Notes: a model not told the origin generated them from the letters alone. Positions 41,600 to 50,300 are shown, numbered from the stretch's first letter. The stretch: DNA of 64,000 nucleotides from Georgenia satyanarayanai (GCF_900116375.1 NZ_UETB01000003.1:110890-174889); one strand, 5' to 3'. Program-made: numbers and translations.

Positions 41600-42946
41600 A
41601 TGACCGTCGACTCCCCTCCCGCGGACACCACCCGTCTCGCGCGCCGCATCACCCCCTGGCTCCTCTTCCTCTTCATCCTCGGTGACGTCCTCGGCGCGGG
41701 GATCTACGCGCTCGTGGGGGAGCTGGCGGCCGAGTCCGGCGGCATGATGTGGGCACCGCTCATGGTGGCCCTGTTCATGGCGCTCCTCACCGCCGCCAGC
41801 TACGCCGAGCTCGTCACGAAGTACCCCAAGGCCGGCGGCGCGGCGATCTTCGCCCAGCGCGCGTTCAAGCGGCCGATCGTCTCCTTCGTCGTCGGCTTCT
41901 CCATGCTGGCCGCGGGCGTGACGAGCGCCGCGGGACTGTCCATCGCGTTCGCCGGTGACTACCTCGCCACCTTCGTCGACGTCCCCACCCGGCTCGCCGC
42001 ACCGGTGTTCCTCGTCCTCCTCGCCCTGCTCAACGCGCGGGGCATCAAGGAGTCGGTGCGCTCGAACGTCGCCATGACGGTCATCGAGGTGTCCGGCCTC
42101 GTCCTCGTCATCGTCGCGGTCGCGGTCGCGGTGGGCGGCGGGCAGGGTGACGCCGGCCGCCTGACCGAGCTGCCACCCGGCACCGGGGCGGCCACCGCCA
42201 TCCTCGCCGGTGCGCTCCTCGCCTTCTACTCCTTCGTCGGCTTCGAGGTCTCGGCCAACGTCGCCGAGGAGGTGCAGGACGTCAGCCGCGTCTACCCCCG
42301 GGCCCTGTTCGGCGCCCTCGGCGTCGCGGGCGTCGTCTACGCCCTCATCGGCATCGGCTCGGCGCTCATCATGCCGCCGGAGGACCTGTCCGGCTCCTCC
42401 AGCCCGCTGCTCGACGTCGTCGCCGCCACGGGCCTCGGCTTCCCCGACTGGGCGTTCTCGGCCATCGCCCTCGTCGCCGTCGCCAACGGGGCGCTGCTGA
42501 CGATGATCATGTCGAGCCGGCTCGTCTACGGCATGGCCGACGAGGGGCTGCTGCCCTCGGTGCTCACCAAGGTGCTGCCCAACCGTCGCACGCCGTGGCT
42601 GGCGATCGTCGTGACGACGGTGGTCGCCGCCGCTCTCACCATCGTCGGGGACCTGGCGATGCTCGCCGAGACGGTCGTGCTCCTCCTGCTCGTCGTCTTC
42701 GTCAGCACCAACCTCGCGGTGCTCGTCCTGCGCAAGGACACCGTCGACCACGACCACTTCCGCACGCCCCGGGCGCTGCCGGTCCTCGCGCTCATCACGT
42801 GCGCGGTGCTGCTGAGCCAGCAGTCCCTGCAGGTGTGGCTGCTCGGCGCCGGGATGGTCGTCCTCGGCGTCGTGCTGTACTTCGTCACCCGCGGCGTGCG
42901 GGACACCGGTCGCGCCGCGGCAGGGCCCGCCGACCGCTCCCGCTGA
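41600..42946 (+). CDS. APC family amino-acid permease
   Basis: Membrane transporter of 448 residues with about 12 helices. TM1 carries the APC unwound motif in ILGDVLGAGIYALVGELA, and the TM6 region reads AFYSFVGFEVSANVAEEVQD. SRLVYGMADEGLLPS is another conserved block. Likely amino-acid or amine uptake by cation symport; substrate unknown. The ATG at 41600 is preferred over a GTG two codons upstream. A strong hairpin follows. Confidence 0.9.
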   Translation: MTVDSPPADTTRLARRITPWLLFLFILGDVLGAGIYALVGELAAESGGMMWAPLMVALFMALLTAASYAELVTKYPKAGGAAIFAQRAFKRPIVSFVVGFSMLAAGVTSAAGLSIAFAGDYLATFVDVPTRLAAPVFLVLLALLNARGIKESVRSNVAMTVIEVSGLVLVIVAVAVAVGGGQGDAGRLTELPPGTGAATAILAGALLAFYSFVGFEVSANVAEEVQDVSRVYPRALFGALGVAGVVYALIGIGSALIMPPEDLSGSSSPLLDVVAATGLGFPDWAFSAIALVAVANGALLTMIMSSRLVYGMADEGLLPSVLTKVLPNRRTPWLAIVVTTVVAAALTIVGDLAMLAETVVLLLLVVFVSTNLAVLVLRKDTVDHDHFRTPRALPVLALITCAVLLSQQSLQVWLLGAGMVVLGVVLYFVTRGVRDTGRAAAGPADRSR

Positions 42947-42951
42947 CGCAG

Positions 42952-42987
42952 GCCCTGCCCGGCCCGGACGTCCGGGCCGGGCAGGGC
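42952..42987. terminator. Perfect 36-base palindrome between convergent genes
   Basis: GCCCTGCCCGGCCCGGAC followed by its exact complement spans 42952-42987, five bases after the permease stop and three before the end of the DUF3140 gene. Strong bidirectional terminator candidate. Confidence 0.8.
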
Positions 42988-42990
42988 TGA

Positions 42991-43329
42991 CTACCCGGCC
43001 GGCTTGAGCGGGTCGTGGCCCAGGGACATGAGCCGGTGGCGCCACGCGGCGTCGCCGGCCCTCGTCTCGGCGTCGTCGCCGCGCAGCTCGGTGATCTCGG
43101 CGACGACGCCCTCCATGAGCGTGACGTCGTCGGGGGTGAGGTCCGTGCGCCGCTTGGCGAGGACGCCGAGCACCTGACGGGAGCGGTCGCTGCCGGCCTG
43201 GTCGGGCAGGGCGTCGACGCCGTCGCCGGAGTCGGCGGTGGCGAGCCACTCCTGGAGCTCGCGCGAGGTCATGTTGACCACGGTGTGGAAGTCCTCCCAC
43301 AGCTGGTCGGAGACGAGGTCCTCGGCCAT
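42991..43329 (-). CDS. DUF3140 family protein
   Basis: Cytoplasmic protein of 112 residues. The family pattern is clear: FHTVVNMTSRELQEWL near the start, then RRTDLTPDDVTLM, and WRHRLMSLGHDPLKPAG at the C-terminus. The ATG has a GGAGGTG site and a TACCGT hexamer lies about 35 bases upstream. DUF3140 has no known activity; some members sit beside DNA-binding or plasmid-like genes, so a DNA-related role is only a guess. Confidence 0.85.
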   Translation of the reverse strand: MAEDLVSDQLWEDFHTVVNMTSRELQEWLATADSGDGVDALPDQAGSDRSRQVLGVLAKRRTDLTPDDVTLMEGVVAEITELRGDDAETRAGDAAWRHRLMSLGHDPLKPAG

Positions 43330-43403
43330 TGCACACCTCCGGTGTCGGTCCGTGTCGGGGCCTCGACGGTAGGTCGGGGCCTGCTCGGCCGCACCCGGAG
43401 GTG

Positions 43404-44207
43404 TCAGGTGAGGCTGGGCAGGTGCTCCCGCGCGAAGGCGAGGGACTCCGCGAGCGCCGCCTCCCGTTCGGCCGGCCTCATCTTGCGCGTGGTGACCTCG
43501 ACGGCGACGGAGCCGGTGAAGCCGAGCTCCGGCAGCGCCCGCAGCACCTCCTCGCAGGGCTGGCTGCCCCGGCCGGGTGCCAGGTGCTCGTCCCGGTTGG
43601 ACCCGGTGGAGTCGGTGAGGTGGAGGTGCGCCAGGCGGCCCCCGAGCCGTCGCGCCACCTCGAGGGAGTCCTGCCCCGCCACGCCCGCGTGGGACAGGTC
43701 GAGGGTGACGTGCTCGTAGCCCAGGTCGACGGGGTCCCAGTGCGGCAGGTAGGCGTGCCGCTCCTTGGTCCGCGAGCCGTCCTTGGCCCGCGCCTTCCAC
43801 GGGAACATGTTCTCGACGGCGAGCTTGACCTCGGTCGCGGCCTGGCGCCGGGCGATGCCCTCGACGAAACCGGCCGCGTAGTCGCGCTGCCAGCGGAAGG
43901 GCGGGTGGACGACGACGGCCTCCGCGCCGACGGCCTCGGCGAGCTCGACGGAGCGGTCGATCTTGCCCCAGGGGTCGGTGCCCCACACGCGCTGGGTGAG
44001 CAGCAGCGTGGGCGAGTGGATCGACAGGACGGGCACGCCGTAGGTCTCGGCCAGCTCGCCGAGCCGGCGCGCGTCACGGGTCTCGGGCCACTTCCAGACC
44101 ATGACCTCCACGCCGTCGTAGCCCAGCCGTGCCGCGTCGGCGAAGCAGGACTCCGTGCTGCTGGGGTAGCAGGAGGAGGTGGACAGGAGGATCGGGGGGA
44201 CCCTCAC
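43404..44207 (-). CDS. Sugar phosphate isomerase/epimerase-type TIM barrel
   Basis: Xylose-isomerase-like (AP endonuclease 2 fold) protein of 267 residues. Likely metal ligands appear in AVENMFPWK (Glu), LDLSHAGVAG (Asp, His), HLHLTDS and VAVEVTTRK (Glu). It begins STSSCYPSSTESCFADAARL, as in proteins that act on sugars or inositols. Substrate unknown. The GTG start overlaps the stop of the stress-protein gene (GTGA), so both are on one message. Confidence 0.85.
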   Translation of the reverse strand: MRVPPILLSTSSCYPSSTESCFADAARLGYDGVEVMVWKWPETRDARRLGELAETYGVPVLSIHSPTLLLTQRVWGTDPWGKIDRSVELAEAVGAEAVVVHPPFRWQRDYAAGFVEGIARRQAATEVKLAVENMFPWKARAKDGSRTKERHAYLPHWDPVDLGYEHVTLDLSHAGVAGQDSLEVARRLGGRLAHLHLTDSTGSNRDEHLAPGRGSQPCEEVLRALPELGFTGSVAVEVTTRKMRPAEREAALAESLAFAREHLPSLT

Positions 44208-44923
44208 GAACGCGGCTCCTCGCCGTCCGCCGGCGCCGCGGGCCGCCGCTGCCCGTAGCGCGGGTTGCCGTGCGCGTCCTCGAGCGGCGTGAAGCTGCGC
44301 GCCGGCGGCTGGGGCGGCGCCTCGGCGGGCGGCGCCCCGGCCGGACCGGGCTGCGGGGTCCCCTGGGCGCCGTAGGGGCCCGGGGCGGGCGCCGGCGGCA
44401 CCGGCTGCTGCTGGACCGGGTCGGCGCCCACGCGGGTGCGGATGCCGGCCTCACCCAGGAGGCGCATCGCCTCGCCCACCCGGCTCTGCTCGCACAGCAG
44501 CGCGTAGCGGCTGGCGACGACCTGGCTGGAGGAGGTGAAGTCGCGCTTGCCGCCGGTGAAGGCGTAGGAGACGAGGGCGAAGAGGATGCCGAAGGCCGCG
44601 CCGATGACGAGCGCGGGCAGCAGCATCACCAGCGTGTTGCCCTCGGACAGCAGCCCGAAGAGAAGGCCGACGAACAGACCGAACCATGCTCCCGACATCG
44701 CACCCGCGAGCGCGACGCGGGGGTAGGAGAGCCGTCCGGTGATGCGCTCCACCATGCGCAGGTCCGTCCCGACGATCGTCGTGTGCTGCACCTCGAACTC
44801 CTTGTCGGAGAGGAGGTCGACGGCACGCTGCGCCTCGAGGTACGTGTCGAAGGAGGCGATCTGGACGCCGGTGGGGAGGGTCGGCGTCGGGGGCACGCCA
44901 CCCCTGCTGCTGGAGAAGGCCAT
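44204..44923 (-). CDS. General stress protein-like membrane protein (YflT-type domain)
   Basis: Protein of 239 residues. An N-terminal alpha/beta domain (about 18-75; IASFDTYLEAQRAVDLLSDK, TTIVGTDLRMVERITG) matches the YflT-like general stress domain. Two closely spaced membrane helices follow (about 80-125; GAWFGLFVGLLFGLL), then a second small domain and a long Pro/Ala/Gln-rich tail. The gene is divergent from the MgtE-N/CBS gene, an arrangement I recall in other actinobacteria. Function unknown. Confidence 0.82.
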   Translation of the reverse strand: MAFSSSRGGVPPTPTLPTGVQIASFDTYLEAQRAVDLLSDKEFEVQHTTIVGTDLRMVERITGRLSYPRVALAGAMSGAWFGLFVGLLFGLLSEGNTLVMLLPALVIGAAFGILFALVSYAFTGGKRDFTSSSQVVASRYALLCEQSRVGEAMRLLGEAGIRTRVGADPVQQQPVPPAPAPGPYGAQGTPQPGPAGAPPAEAPPQPPARSFTPLEDAHGNPRYGQRRPAAPADGEEPRS

Positions 44924-45006
44924 AGGCCGATTGTCTCCCCTGTGCCGCCGCTCCGCTACAAGCCGCCGCCCATCGCACCGAGGCCTCCCCCACATCGTCG
45001 CCACTG

Positions 45007-45052
45007 GTGGGTCGTGCGACGCCCCACGCCCGCGGGCCGTCGCACGACCCAC
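45007..45052. repeat. Palindrome in a divergent promoter region
   Basis: GTGGGTCGTGCGACG (45007-45021) and its exact complement (45038-45052) enclose a 16-base loop that ends in the palindrome GCCCGCGGGC. It lies between two divergent genes, so it is not a simple terminator. The right arm ends 50 bases before the TAGGCT hexamer of the downstream gene. It could be an operator or another dispersed palindrome. The rest of the 191-base gap shows nothing further. Confidence 0.75.
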
Positions 45053-45101
45053 GTGCGACGTTGCGGGGAGGGCGGGCGGGGCGGACGGACGCCGATACTC
45101 C

Positions 45102-45107
45102 TAGGCT
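45102..45107 (+). promoter_or_regulatory. -10-like TAGGCT for the MgtE-N/CBS gene
   Basis: TAGGCT ends seven bases before the GTG at 45115, indicating leaderless transcription. Confidence 0.45.
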
Positions 45108-45114
45108 GGCGACT

Positions 45115-46413
45115 GTGAGTACACCCGTGAGCAGGAGCGCGCCCACCCGGGTCTTCGTCGGCAGGCTGGCGGGGACCTCCGTCTTCGACCCGCTCGGCGA
45201 CCCGGTCGGCAAGGTGCACGACGTCGTCGTGCTCATCCGCACCAGCTCGCTGCCCCGGGCGGTGGGCCTCGTCGTCGAGGTGCCCGGCAAGCGCCGGGTG
45301 TTCCTCCCGCTGAGCCGGGTCGTGAGCATCAGCACCGGGGCCGTCATCACGACCGGACTGCTCAACATCCGCCGCTTCTCCCAGCGGGCCAGCGAGACGC
45401 TCGTCGTCGGCCAGCTCGTCGACCGGCGGGTGACGATGGCCGACGGCAGCGGGACCGCCGTCGTCACCGACGTCGCGATCGAGCAGCAGCGCAACCGCGA
45501 CTGGCTCGTCACCCAGCTCTTCGTCGAACGCAGCGGGGCGAGCCGCGGGCTGCGACGCCGCCGCGGGGAGCAGCTCATCGTGGACGTCGACGACGTCGTC
45601 GACATCTCCGGCGACGCAGGCCCCCAGCCCGCCACGACGCTGCTGTCCACGATGGAGGACCTCAAGCCCGCCGACGTCGCCGACGTCCTGCACGACCTCC
45701 CGCCGAACCGGCAGATCGAGGTCGCCGCCGAGCTGTCCGACGACCGCCTCGCCGACGTCCTGGAGGAGCTGAGCGAGGACGACCGCGTGGCCATCGTCTC
45801 GGGGCTGGACGCCAACCGCGCCGCCGACGTCCTGGACGTCATGCAGCCCGACGACGCCGCCGACCTCGTCAACGAGCTCCCGCCCGACGTCGCCCGCTCC
45901 CTCCTCGACCTCATGGAGCCGGAGGAGGCCGAGGACGTGCGCCGCCTCATCGCCTACGAGGAGCGCGCCGCCGGTGGCCTCATGACGACCGAGCCGATCA
46001 TCCTGCCCCCGGAGGCGACCGTCGCCGCCGCCCTCGCCAGCGCCCGACGCCCGGACGTGACCCCGGCGCTGGCCACGATGGTCTTCGTCGTGCGCCCACC
46101 GCTGGAGACGCCGTCGGGGCGGCTGCTCGGCGTCGTCCACATCCAGCGTGCCTTGCGCGAGCCGCCCAGCGCCCAGCTCGGCTCGATGCTCGACTCCGAC
46201 ATCGAGACCGTCGGACCGCACGCGGACATCGGCAAGATCACCCGCCTGCTGGCGACCTACAACCTCACCGCGCTGCCCGTCGTCGACGAGGAGCGCCGCC
46301 TGCTGGGCGCGATCAGCGTCGACGACGTCCTGGACCACCTGCTGCCCGACGACTGGCGCGACGCCGACACCGAGGCGACCGACACCGCGATGACGAGGAG
46401 TGCCCATGGCTGA
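45115..46413 (+). CDS. Soluble MgtE-N / CBS-pair protein with PRC-barrel N-terminus
   Basis: Cytoplasmic protein of 432 residues built from the regulatory parts of the MgtE magnesium channel. Two PRC-barrel-like modules (about 12-165; SVFDPLGDPVGKVHDVVV) precede the MgtE N superhelical domain (about 180-285; LKPADVADVLHDLPP, LSDDRLADVLEELSEDDR) and a CBS pair (about 290-420; AAGGLMTTEPIILP, LLGAISVDDVLDHLLPDDW). The membrane channel domain is absent. The gene overlaps the DUF1003 gene by eight bases. Probably a magnesium or nucleotide sensor; it cannot itself transport. Relatives in the same gene order exist near mrp in Mycobacterium. Confidence 0.9.
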   Translation: MSTPVSRSAPTRVFVGRLAGTSVFDPLGDPVGKVHDVVVLIRTSSLPRAVGLVVEVPGKRRVFLPLSRVVSISTGAVITTGLLNIRRFSQRASETLVVGQLVDRRVTMADGSGTAVVTDVAIEQQRNRDWLVTQLFVERSGASRGLRRRRGEQLIVDVDDVVDISGDAGPQPATTLLSTMEDLKPADVADVLHDLPPNRQIEVAAELSDDRLADVLEELSEDDRVAIVSGLDANRAADVLDVMQPDDAADLVNELPPDVARSLLDLMEPEEAEDVRRLIAYEERAAGGLMTTEPIILPPEATVAAALASARRPDVTPALATMVFVVRPPLETPSGRLLGVVHIQRALREPPSAQLGSMLDSDIETVGPHADIGKITRLLATYNLTALPVVDEERRLLGAISVDDVLDHLLPDDWRDADTEATDTAMTRSAHG

Positions 46414-46903
46414 GCGGCTCGACACGCCACTGCCCACCCGCCGACGCTGGCTGCGCCGGCCCCGGGTCGACTCCGACGCCGTCGGCAGCACCGCCGAGGC
46501 CATCGCCCGCTTCACCGGCACGCCGCGCTTCCTCGTCTACCTCTCGGCCTTCGTCATCGTGTGGCTGGCGTGGAACACGTGGGGTCCAGAGCCGCTGCGC
46601 TTCGACTCCGCGGCGCTCGGCTTCACGGCGCTCACCCTCATGCTCTCCCTCCAGGCCTCGTACGCGGCGCCGCTCATCCTGCTGGCCCAGAACCGGCAGG
46701 ACGACCGTGACCGGGTGACCGCCGAGCAGGACCGGCAGCGGGCCGAGCGCAACCTCGCCGACACCGAGTACCTCGCCCGGGAGCTCGCCGCCCTGCGGCT
46801 GGCGCTCGGCGACGTCGCCACCCGCGACTTCGTGCGCTCCGAGCTGCGCAGCGTGCTCGAGGAGCTCCGCGACGAGGACGAGGAGCGCGACACCGCCCGC
46901 TGA
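46406..46903 (+). CDS. DUF1003 family membrane protein
   Basis: Protein of 165 residues. A basic N-terminus leads to AIARFTGTPRFLVYLSAFV, two membrane helices (about 42-60 and 70-95, with WNTWGPEPLRFDSAALGFTA between), and a charged C-terminal coiled coil (about 96-165). The ATG at 46406 has GAGGAG upstream, and its start overlaps the end of the MgtE-N/CBS gene, so the pair is coupled. Function of DUF1003 is unknown; partnership with the CBS protein suggests an ion-related role. Confidence 0.9.
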   Translation: MAERLDTPLPTRRRWLRRPRVDSDAVGSTAEAIARFTGTPRFLVYLSAFVIVWLAWNTWGPEPLRFDSAALGFTALTLMLSLQASYAAPLILLAQNRQDDRDRVTAEQDRQRAERNLADTEYLARELAALRLALGDVATRDFVRSELRSVLEELRDEDEERDTAR

Positions 46904-46938
46904 GGTCGTCACGCGGCGGAAACGCGGGAAACGTCGGC

Positions 46939-46954
46939 GTAACAGGCAGGTCAA
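46939..46954 (+). promoter_or_regulatory. Candidate GTMAC-type direct repeat before secreted hydrolase
   Basis: GTAAC (46939-46943), six bases, then GTCAA (46950-46954), 44-59 bases upstream of the ATG at 46998. It mirrors the spacing of the element before the M23 gene at 2116. A TAGCGT hexamer at 46955-46960 directly follows and could be the -10, in which case the repeat would overlap the promoter. Confidence 0.3.
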
Positions 46955-46997
46955 TAGCGTCCCAAGGGTTGTCCCCCCGAACCAGGAGGAACCCCTG

Positions 46998-49900
46998 ATG
47001 CACGGACCTTCCCGAGCAGGGCGCGGCTGCGCCGCCGCCCTGCTCGCCACCGCTCTCGTCCTCACCTCGGCCTCGGCCGGGCAGGCCGCCCCCGACTCCC
47101 CGGTCGTCGTCGACGGCGAAGGCTGGAGCGTCGAGCAGGCGCCCGGCGGCTACGTCGTCACCCTCGAGCTCGACGAGCCGCTGCCCGTCCGGGCGGCCGT
47201 CCCCCAGCTCGTGGCCGACGGTGAGCCACTCGGCCTGGCCCGCGAGTCGCTCGACGGGCTGTCCCTCAGCGCCGTCACGACCGACGACGCGGTGCTGGAC
47301 GCCGAGGAGATCACCCTCTCGTGGGGGGAGGAGGACCAGGCGCTGCGCTCCTCGGGCAGCCGGACCACCGGTCCGCAGGCCGTGGACCCCGAGCCGGGCG
47401 ACCGCGAGGTGCTCGACGTCGACCCCGCGCAGGACGGCGACTACACCGTCGGGCGCGCCGACTACGACCTGGGCACCCAGGCCGTCGACCTCGTCGAGAT
47501 CGGCGGGATCAAGGGCGAGATGCGAGCCGCCGTCTACTACCCGGTCGAGGCGCAGGGCGAGCGCCCCGTCGTCGTCTTCCAGCACGGGCGCCACGGTTCC
47601 TGCTCCCAGGGCACGCCCAACCCGAACCGCTACCCGTGCGGGCCCGACCAGGTGGAGATCCCCAGCTACCTCGGCTACGACGCCCCCGCCGAGACCCTCG
47701 CCTCGCTCGGCTACGTCGTCGTCTCGGTCTCGGCCAACGCGATCAACTCCAACGACAACCAGCTCGCCATCGACTACGGCGCCACGGCCCGTGGCGGCCT
47801 GGTGCTGTCCCACCTCGACCTCCTCGCCGAGGCCAACGCCGGCACGGCGCCCGAGCTCGACCCGGTGCTCCGCGGCCGCCTCGACCTCGACCGCGTGGGA
47901 CTCATGGGCCACTCGCGCGGCGGTGACGGCGTCGTCCGTGCCGCCCTCATGAACGCCGAGCGCACCGAGCCCTACGGCATCGAGTCCGTGCTGCCGCTGG
48001 CACCGGTCGACTTCGGCCGCCTCAGCCTGCCGGGTGTCCCGACCTACACCGTGCTCCCGTACTGCGACGGTGACGTCGTCAACCTCCAGGGGCAGCACTT
48101 CTTCGAGGACTCCCGGTACGCCGTCGACGACGACGTGCTGCGGGCCACCGCCCTCGTCATGGGCGCCAACCACAACTTCTTCAACACCGTCTGGACCCCG
48201 GGCCTGTACCCCTACTCCGTCTCCGACGACTGGGCGTTCCAGGACCGCTCGCAGACCAACACCGTCTGCGGCGCGTCCGCGGAGCCCCGCCTGCCCGCCG
48301 CCGAGCAGTACGCGCTCGGTGACGCCTACATCTCCGGCTGGTTCCGCCTCACCATGGGCGGGGAGGAGGAGCTGCTGCCCCTCTTCGACGGCTCCGGCGC
48401 CCTGCCGGCCTCGATCGGCGACGCCGAGGTCTTCACCGTCGCCCAGCAGCCCGGCTCCTCCCGTGTGGACGTCGCCCCGCTCACGGCCGACAGCCCTCGC
48501 GTCCGCGCCGCCGGTGGGGCCCGTCTCACCTACTGCGCCTCGCTCAGCGAGCGCCCCTACCCGCAGCAGGTCAGCCCGTGCGCCGACATCGCGGACGTGA
48601 CCAGCTCCCAGGCGCCGCACTGGACGCCGATGCGCTTCGCGCCGTCGGCCCCGGCCGGCCAGATGGCGATCCTCGAGTGGTCCACGGCGGGCGCGGGCCT
48701 GCGGGCCGACGTCCCGGCAGGCGCCCGCGACGTCACCGACCTCAGCAACCTCACCTTCCGGGCGGCCCCGACGCTCGCCGGCGCGCAGGACCTCACCGTC
48801 ACCCTCGTCGACGGCGCCGGCCGCTCGGCCAGTGCCCTCGTCTCCGAGGTGAGCGAGGCGCTCAGCCCGCTGCCCGGTGAGGCCAGCCCGCTGCGCAAGG
48901 TCTACCTGCGGGCGGTCGAGATCCCGCTGAGCACCTTCGAGGGGGTCGAGCTCACCGACGTCCGCCAGGTCCGCCTGGCCGGCGTCGGCGACTCGGGCGC
49001 CGCGTACCTGTCCGACCTCACCTTCTCGTCCCCCGCGGTCGGCAGCCCCGGCACCGGTGACATCCCGAGCCTCACCGTCGCCGACGCCACCGTCAACGAG
49101 GGCACGGGCCCGGGCACGGCCGCCGTCGCGCTGCGGCTCAGCGCCCCGTCGGCGACGGCGGTACGGACGTACGTCGAGGCGAACGGCGGGGAGACCGGCG
49201 CCCAGCGGCTGGCCGCGCCGGTCGTCATCCCGGCCGGCCAGACCTGTGTCGTCTTCGACGTGCCCCTCGAGGGCGACCGACGCACCGCCACCGTCCCCAC
49301 GACCAGCGTCACCGTGACCGCGGCAGCCGTCGTCGGCGCCTCGAGCGCCGACACCTTCGGGCAACTCAGCGTCCGTGAGGACGACGCCGTCGTCGACCGC
49401 GACGGCATCGTCCACGACATGGCACCGGACCCGGGCCCGCAGGGTGACGTCTGCGCCACGGCCCCGGAGGAGCCCGGCGAGCCCACCGAACCCACCGAGC
49501 CCGGCACCCCCGCCCTGACGACCGGCTTCTTCCTCAACGACGGCTGGGGCCCCTGGGCCACCTACGCCTTCCGCTACGGCCGGGCCACCGACGAGGTCCT
49601 CGTCGGTGACTGGGACGGGGACAGCAACGACACCATCACGCTGCGCCGGGGCCGCGAGCTCCACGTCTCCGACGCCCAGCGCGGCGGTGACGCGGCACGC
49701 GTGTTCAGCTACGGCCGCGCCGGCGACGTCGTCCTCGTCGGCGACTGGGACGGGGACGGCGTGGACACCCTCGCGGTGCGCCGCGGCAACGAGTACCACC
49801 TGAAGAACTCGGTGACGGGCGGGGCGGCCGACGTCGTCGTCCGGTACGGCCGGGCCGGTGACGAGGTCGTCGTGGGCGACTGGGACGGGGACGGCAAGGA

Positions 49901-50198
49901 CACCCTCGCGGTGCGCCGCGGCAAGGAGTACCACGTCCGCAACAGCCTCACCGCCGGACCCGCGCAGCAGGTCCTCACCTACGGACGGGCCACCGACGTC
50001 GTCCTCGCCGGCGACTGGGACGCCGACGGCAAGGACACCTTCGCGGTGCGCCGCGGGAACGTCTACCACGTGAAGAACGCGATCAGCGGCGGCGACGCGG
50101 ACCGCGTCCAGTCCTACGGCCGGGCCGCCGACGAGGTCTTCGTCGGCGACTGGAACGGTGACGGCCGCGACACCCTGGGGGTGCGCCGCACCTCCTAG
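46998..50198 (+). CDS. Large secreted alpha/beta-hydrolase with beta-sandwich and DWDGDG repeats
   Basis: Exported protein of 1066 residues. Signal peptide about 1-31. The region from about 150 to 480 is an alpha/beta-hydrolase: oxyanion segment VVVFQHGRHGSCS, nucleophile elbow GLMGHSRGGDGVVRAAL (Ser), and a later His in MGANHNFFNTVW. Residues about 480-690 look like a beta-rich domain, and about 690-815 like a Calx-beta-type domain (SLTVADATVNEGTGPGTAAV). After a Glu/Pro/Thr linker come five 45-residue repeats, each with a DWDGDG-type calcium loop. Likely a secreted lipase, esterase or polyester hydrolase with wall- or substrate-binding repeats; the substrate is unknown. Confidence 0.85.
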   Translation: MHGPSRAGRGCAAALLATALVLTSASAGQAAPDSPVVVDGEGWSVEQAPGGYVVTLELDEPLPVRAAVPQLVADGEPLGLARESLDGLSLSAVTTDDAVLDAEEITLSWGEEDQALRSSGSRTTGPQAVDPEPGDREVLDVDPAQDGDYTVGRADYDLGTQAVDLVEIGGIKGEMRAAVYYPVEAQGERPVVVFQHGRHGSCSQGTPNPNRYPCGPDQVEIPSYLGYDAPAETLASLGYVVVSVSANAINSNDNQLAIDYGATARGGLVLSHLDLLAEANAGTAPELDPVLRGRLDLDRVGLMGHSRGGDGVVRAALMNAERTEPYGIESVLPLAPVDFGRLSLPGVPTYTVLPYCDGDVVNLQGQHFFEDSRYAVDDDVLRATALVMGANHNFFNTVWTPGLYPYSVSDDWAFQDRSQTNTVCGASAEPRLPAAEQYALGDAYISGWFRLTMGGEEELLPLFDGSGALPASIGDAEVFTVAQQPGSSRVDVAPLTADSPRVRAAGGARLTYCASLSERPYPQQVSPCADIADVTSSQAPHWTPMRFAPSAPAGQMAILEWSTAGAGLRADVPAGARDVTDLSNLTFRAAPTLAGAQDLTVTLVDGAGRSASALVSEVSEALSPLPGEASPLRKVYLRAVEIPLSTFEGVELTDVRQVRLAGVGDSGAAYLSDLTFSSPAVGSPGTGDIPSLTVADATVNEGTGPGTAAVALRLSAPSATAVRTYVEANGGETGAQRLAAPVVIPAGQTCVVFDVPLEGDRRTATVPTTSVTVTAAAVVGASSADTFGQLSVREDDAVVDRDGIVHDMAPDPGPQGDVCATAPEEPGEPTEPTEPGTPALTTGFFLNDGWGPWATYAFRYGRATDEVLVGDWDGDSNDTITLRRGRELHVSDAQRGGDAARVFSYGRAGDVVLVGDWDGDGVDTLAVRRGNEYHLKNSVTGGAADVVVRYGRAGDEVVVGDWDGDGKDTLAVRRGKEYHVRNSLTAGPAQQVLTYGRATDVVLAGDWDADGKDTFAVRRGNVYHVKNAISGGDADRVQSYGRAADEVFVGDWNGDGRDTLGVRRTS
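49560..50190 (+). repeat. Five 135-bp coding repeats (DWDGDG loops)
   Basis: The GACTGGGAC or close variant recurs at 49608, 49743, 49878, 50013 and 50148, an exact 135-base (45-residue) period. Each unit follows the plan YGRAxDxVLVGDWDGDG, DTLAVRRGNEYHxKNS. The last unit has DWNGDGRD. Such repeats resemble FG-GAP/VCBS-like beta-propeller blades with calcium-binding loops. Confidence 0.9.
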
Positions 50199-50214
50199 AC
50201 CCGCGCTGCCCGGC

Positions 50215-50244
50215 GAGGCCCGCACCGACCACGGTGCGGGCCTC
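50215..50244 (+). terminator. Hairpin after the secreted hydrolase gene
   Basis: A 13-base perfect stem (GAGGCCCGCACCG and its complement) with an ACCA loop begins 17 bases after the stop. Confidence 0.75.
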
Positions 50245-50300
50245 GTCGTGCTTGCGGTCACAGGCATCTCGGGGCGCTGGGACGGGGCACGGGAGCCACC

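Noticed and set aside
45115-46413. Magnesium transporter annotation for the MgtE-N/CBS gene
   Set aside because: No membrane helices and no MgtE channel domain are present, so it cannot be a transporter by itself.
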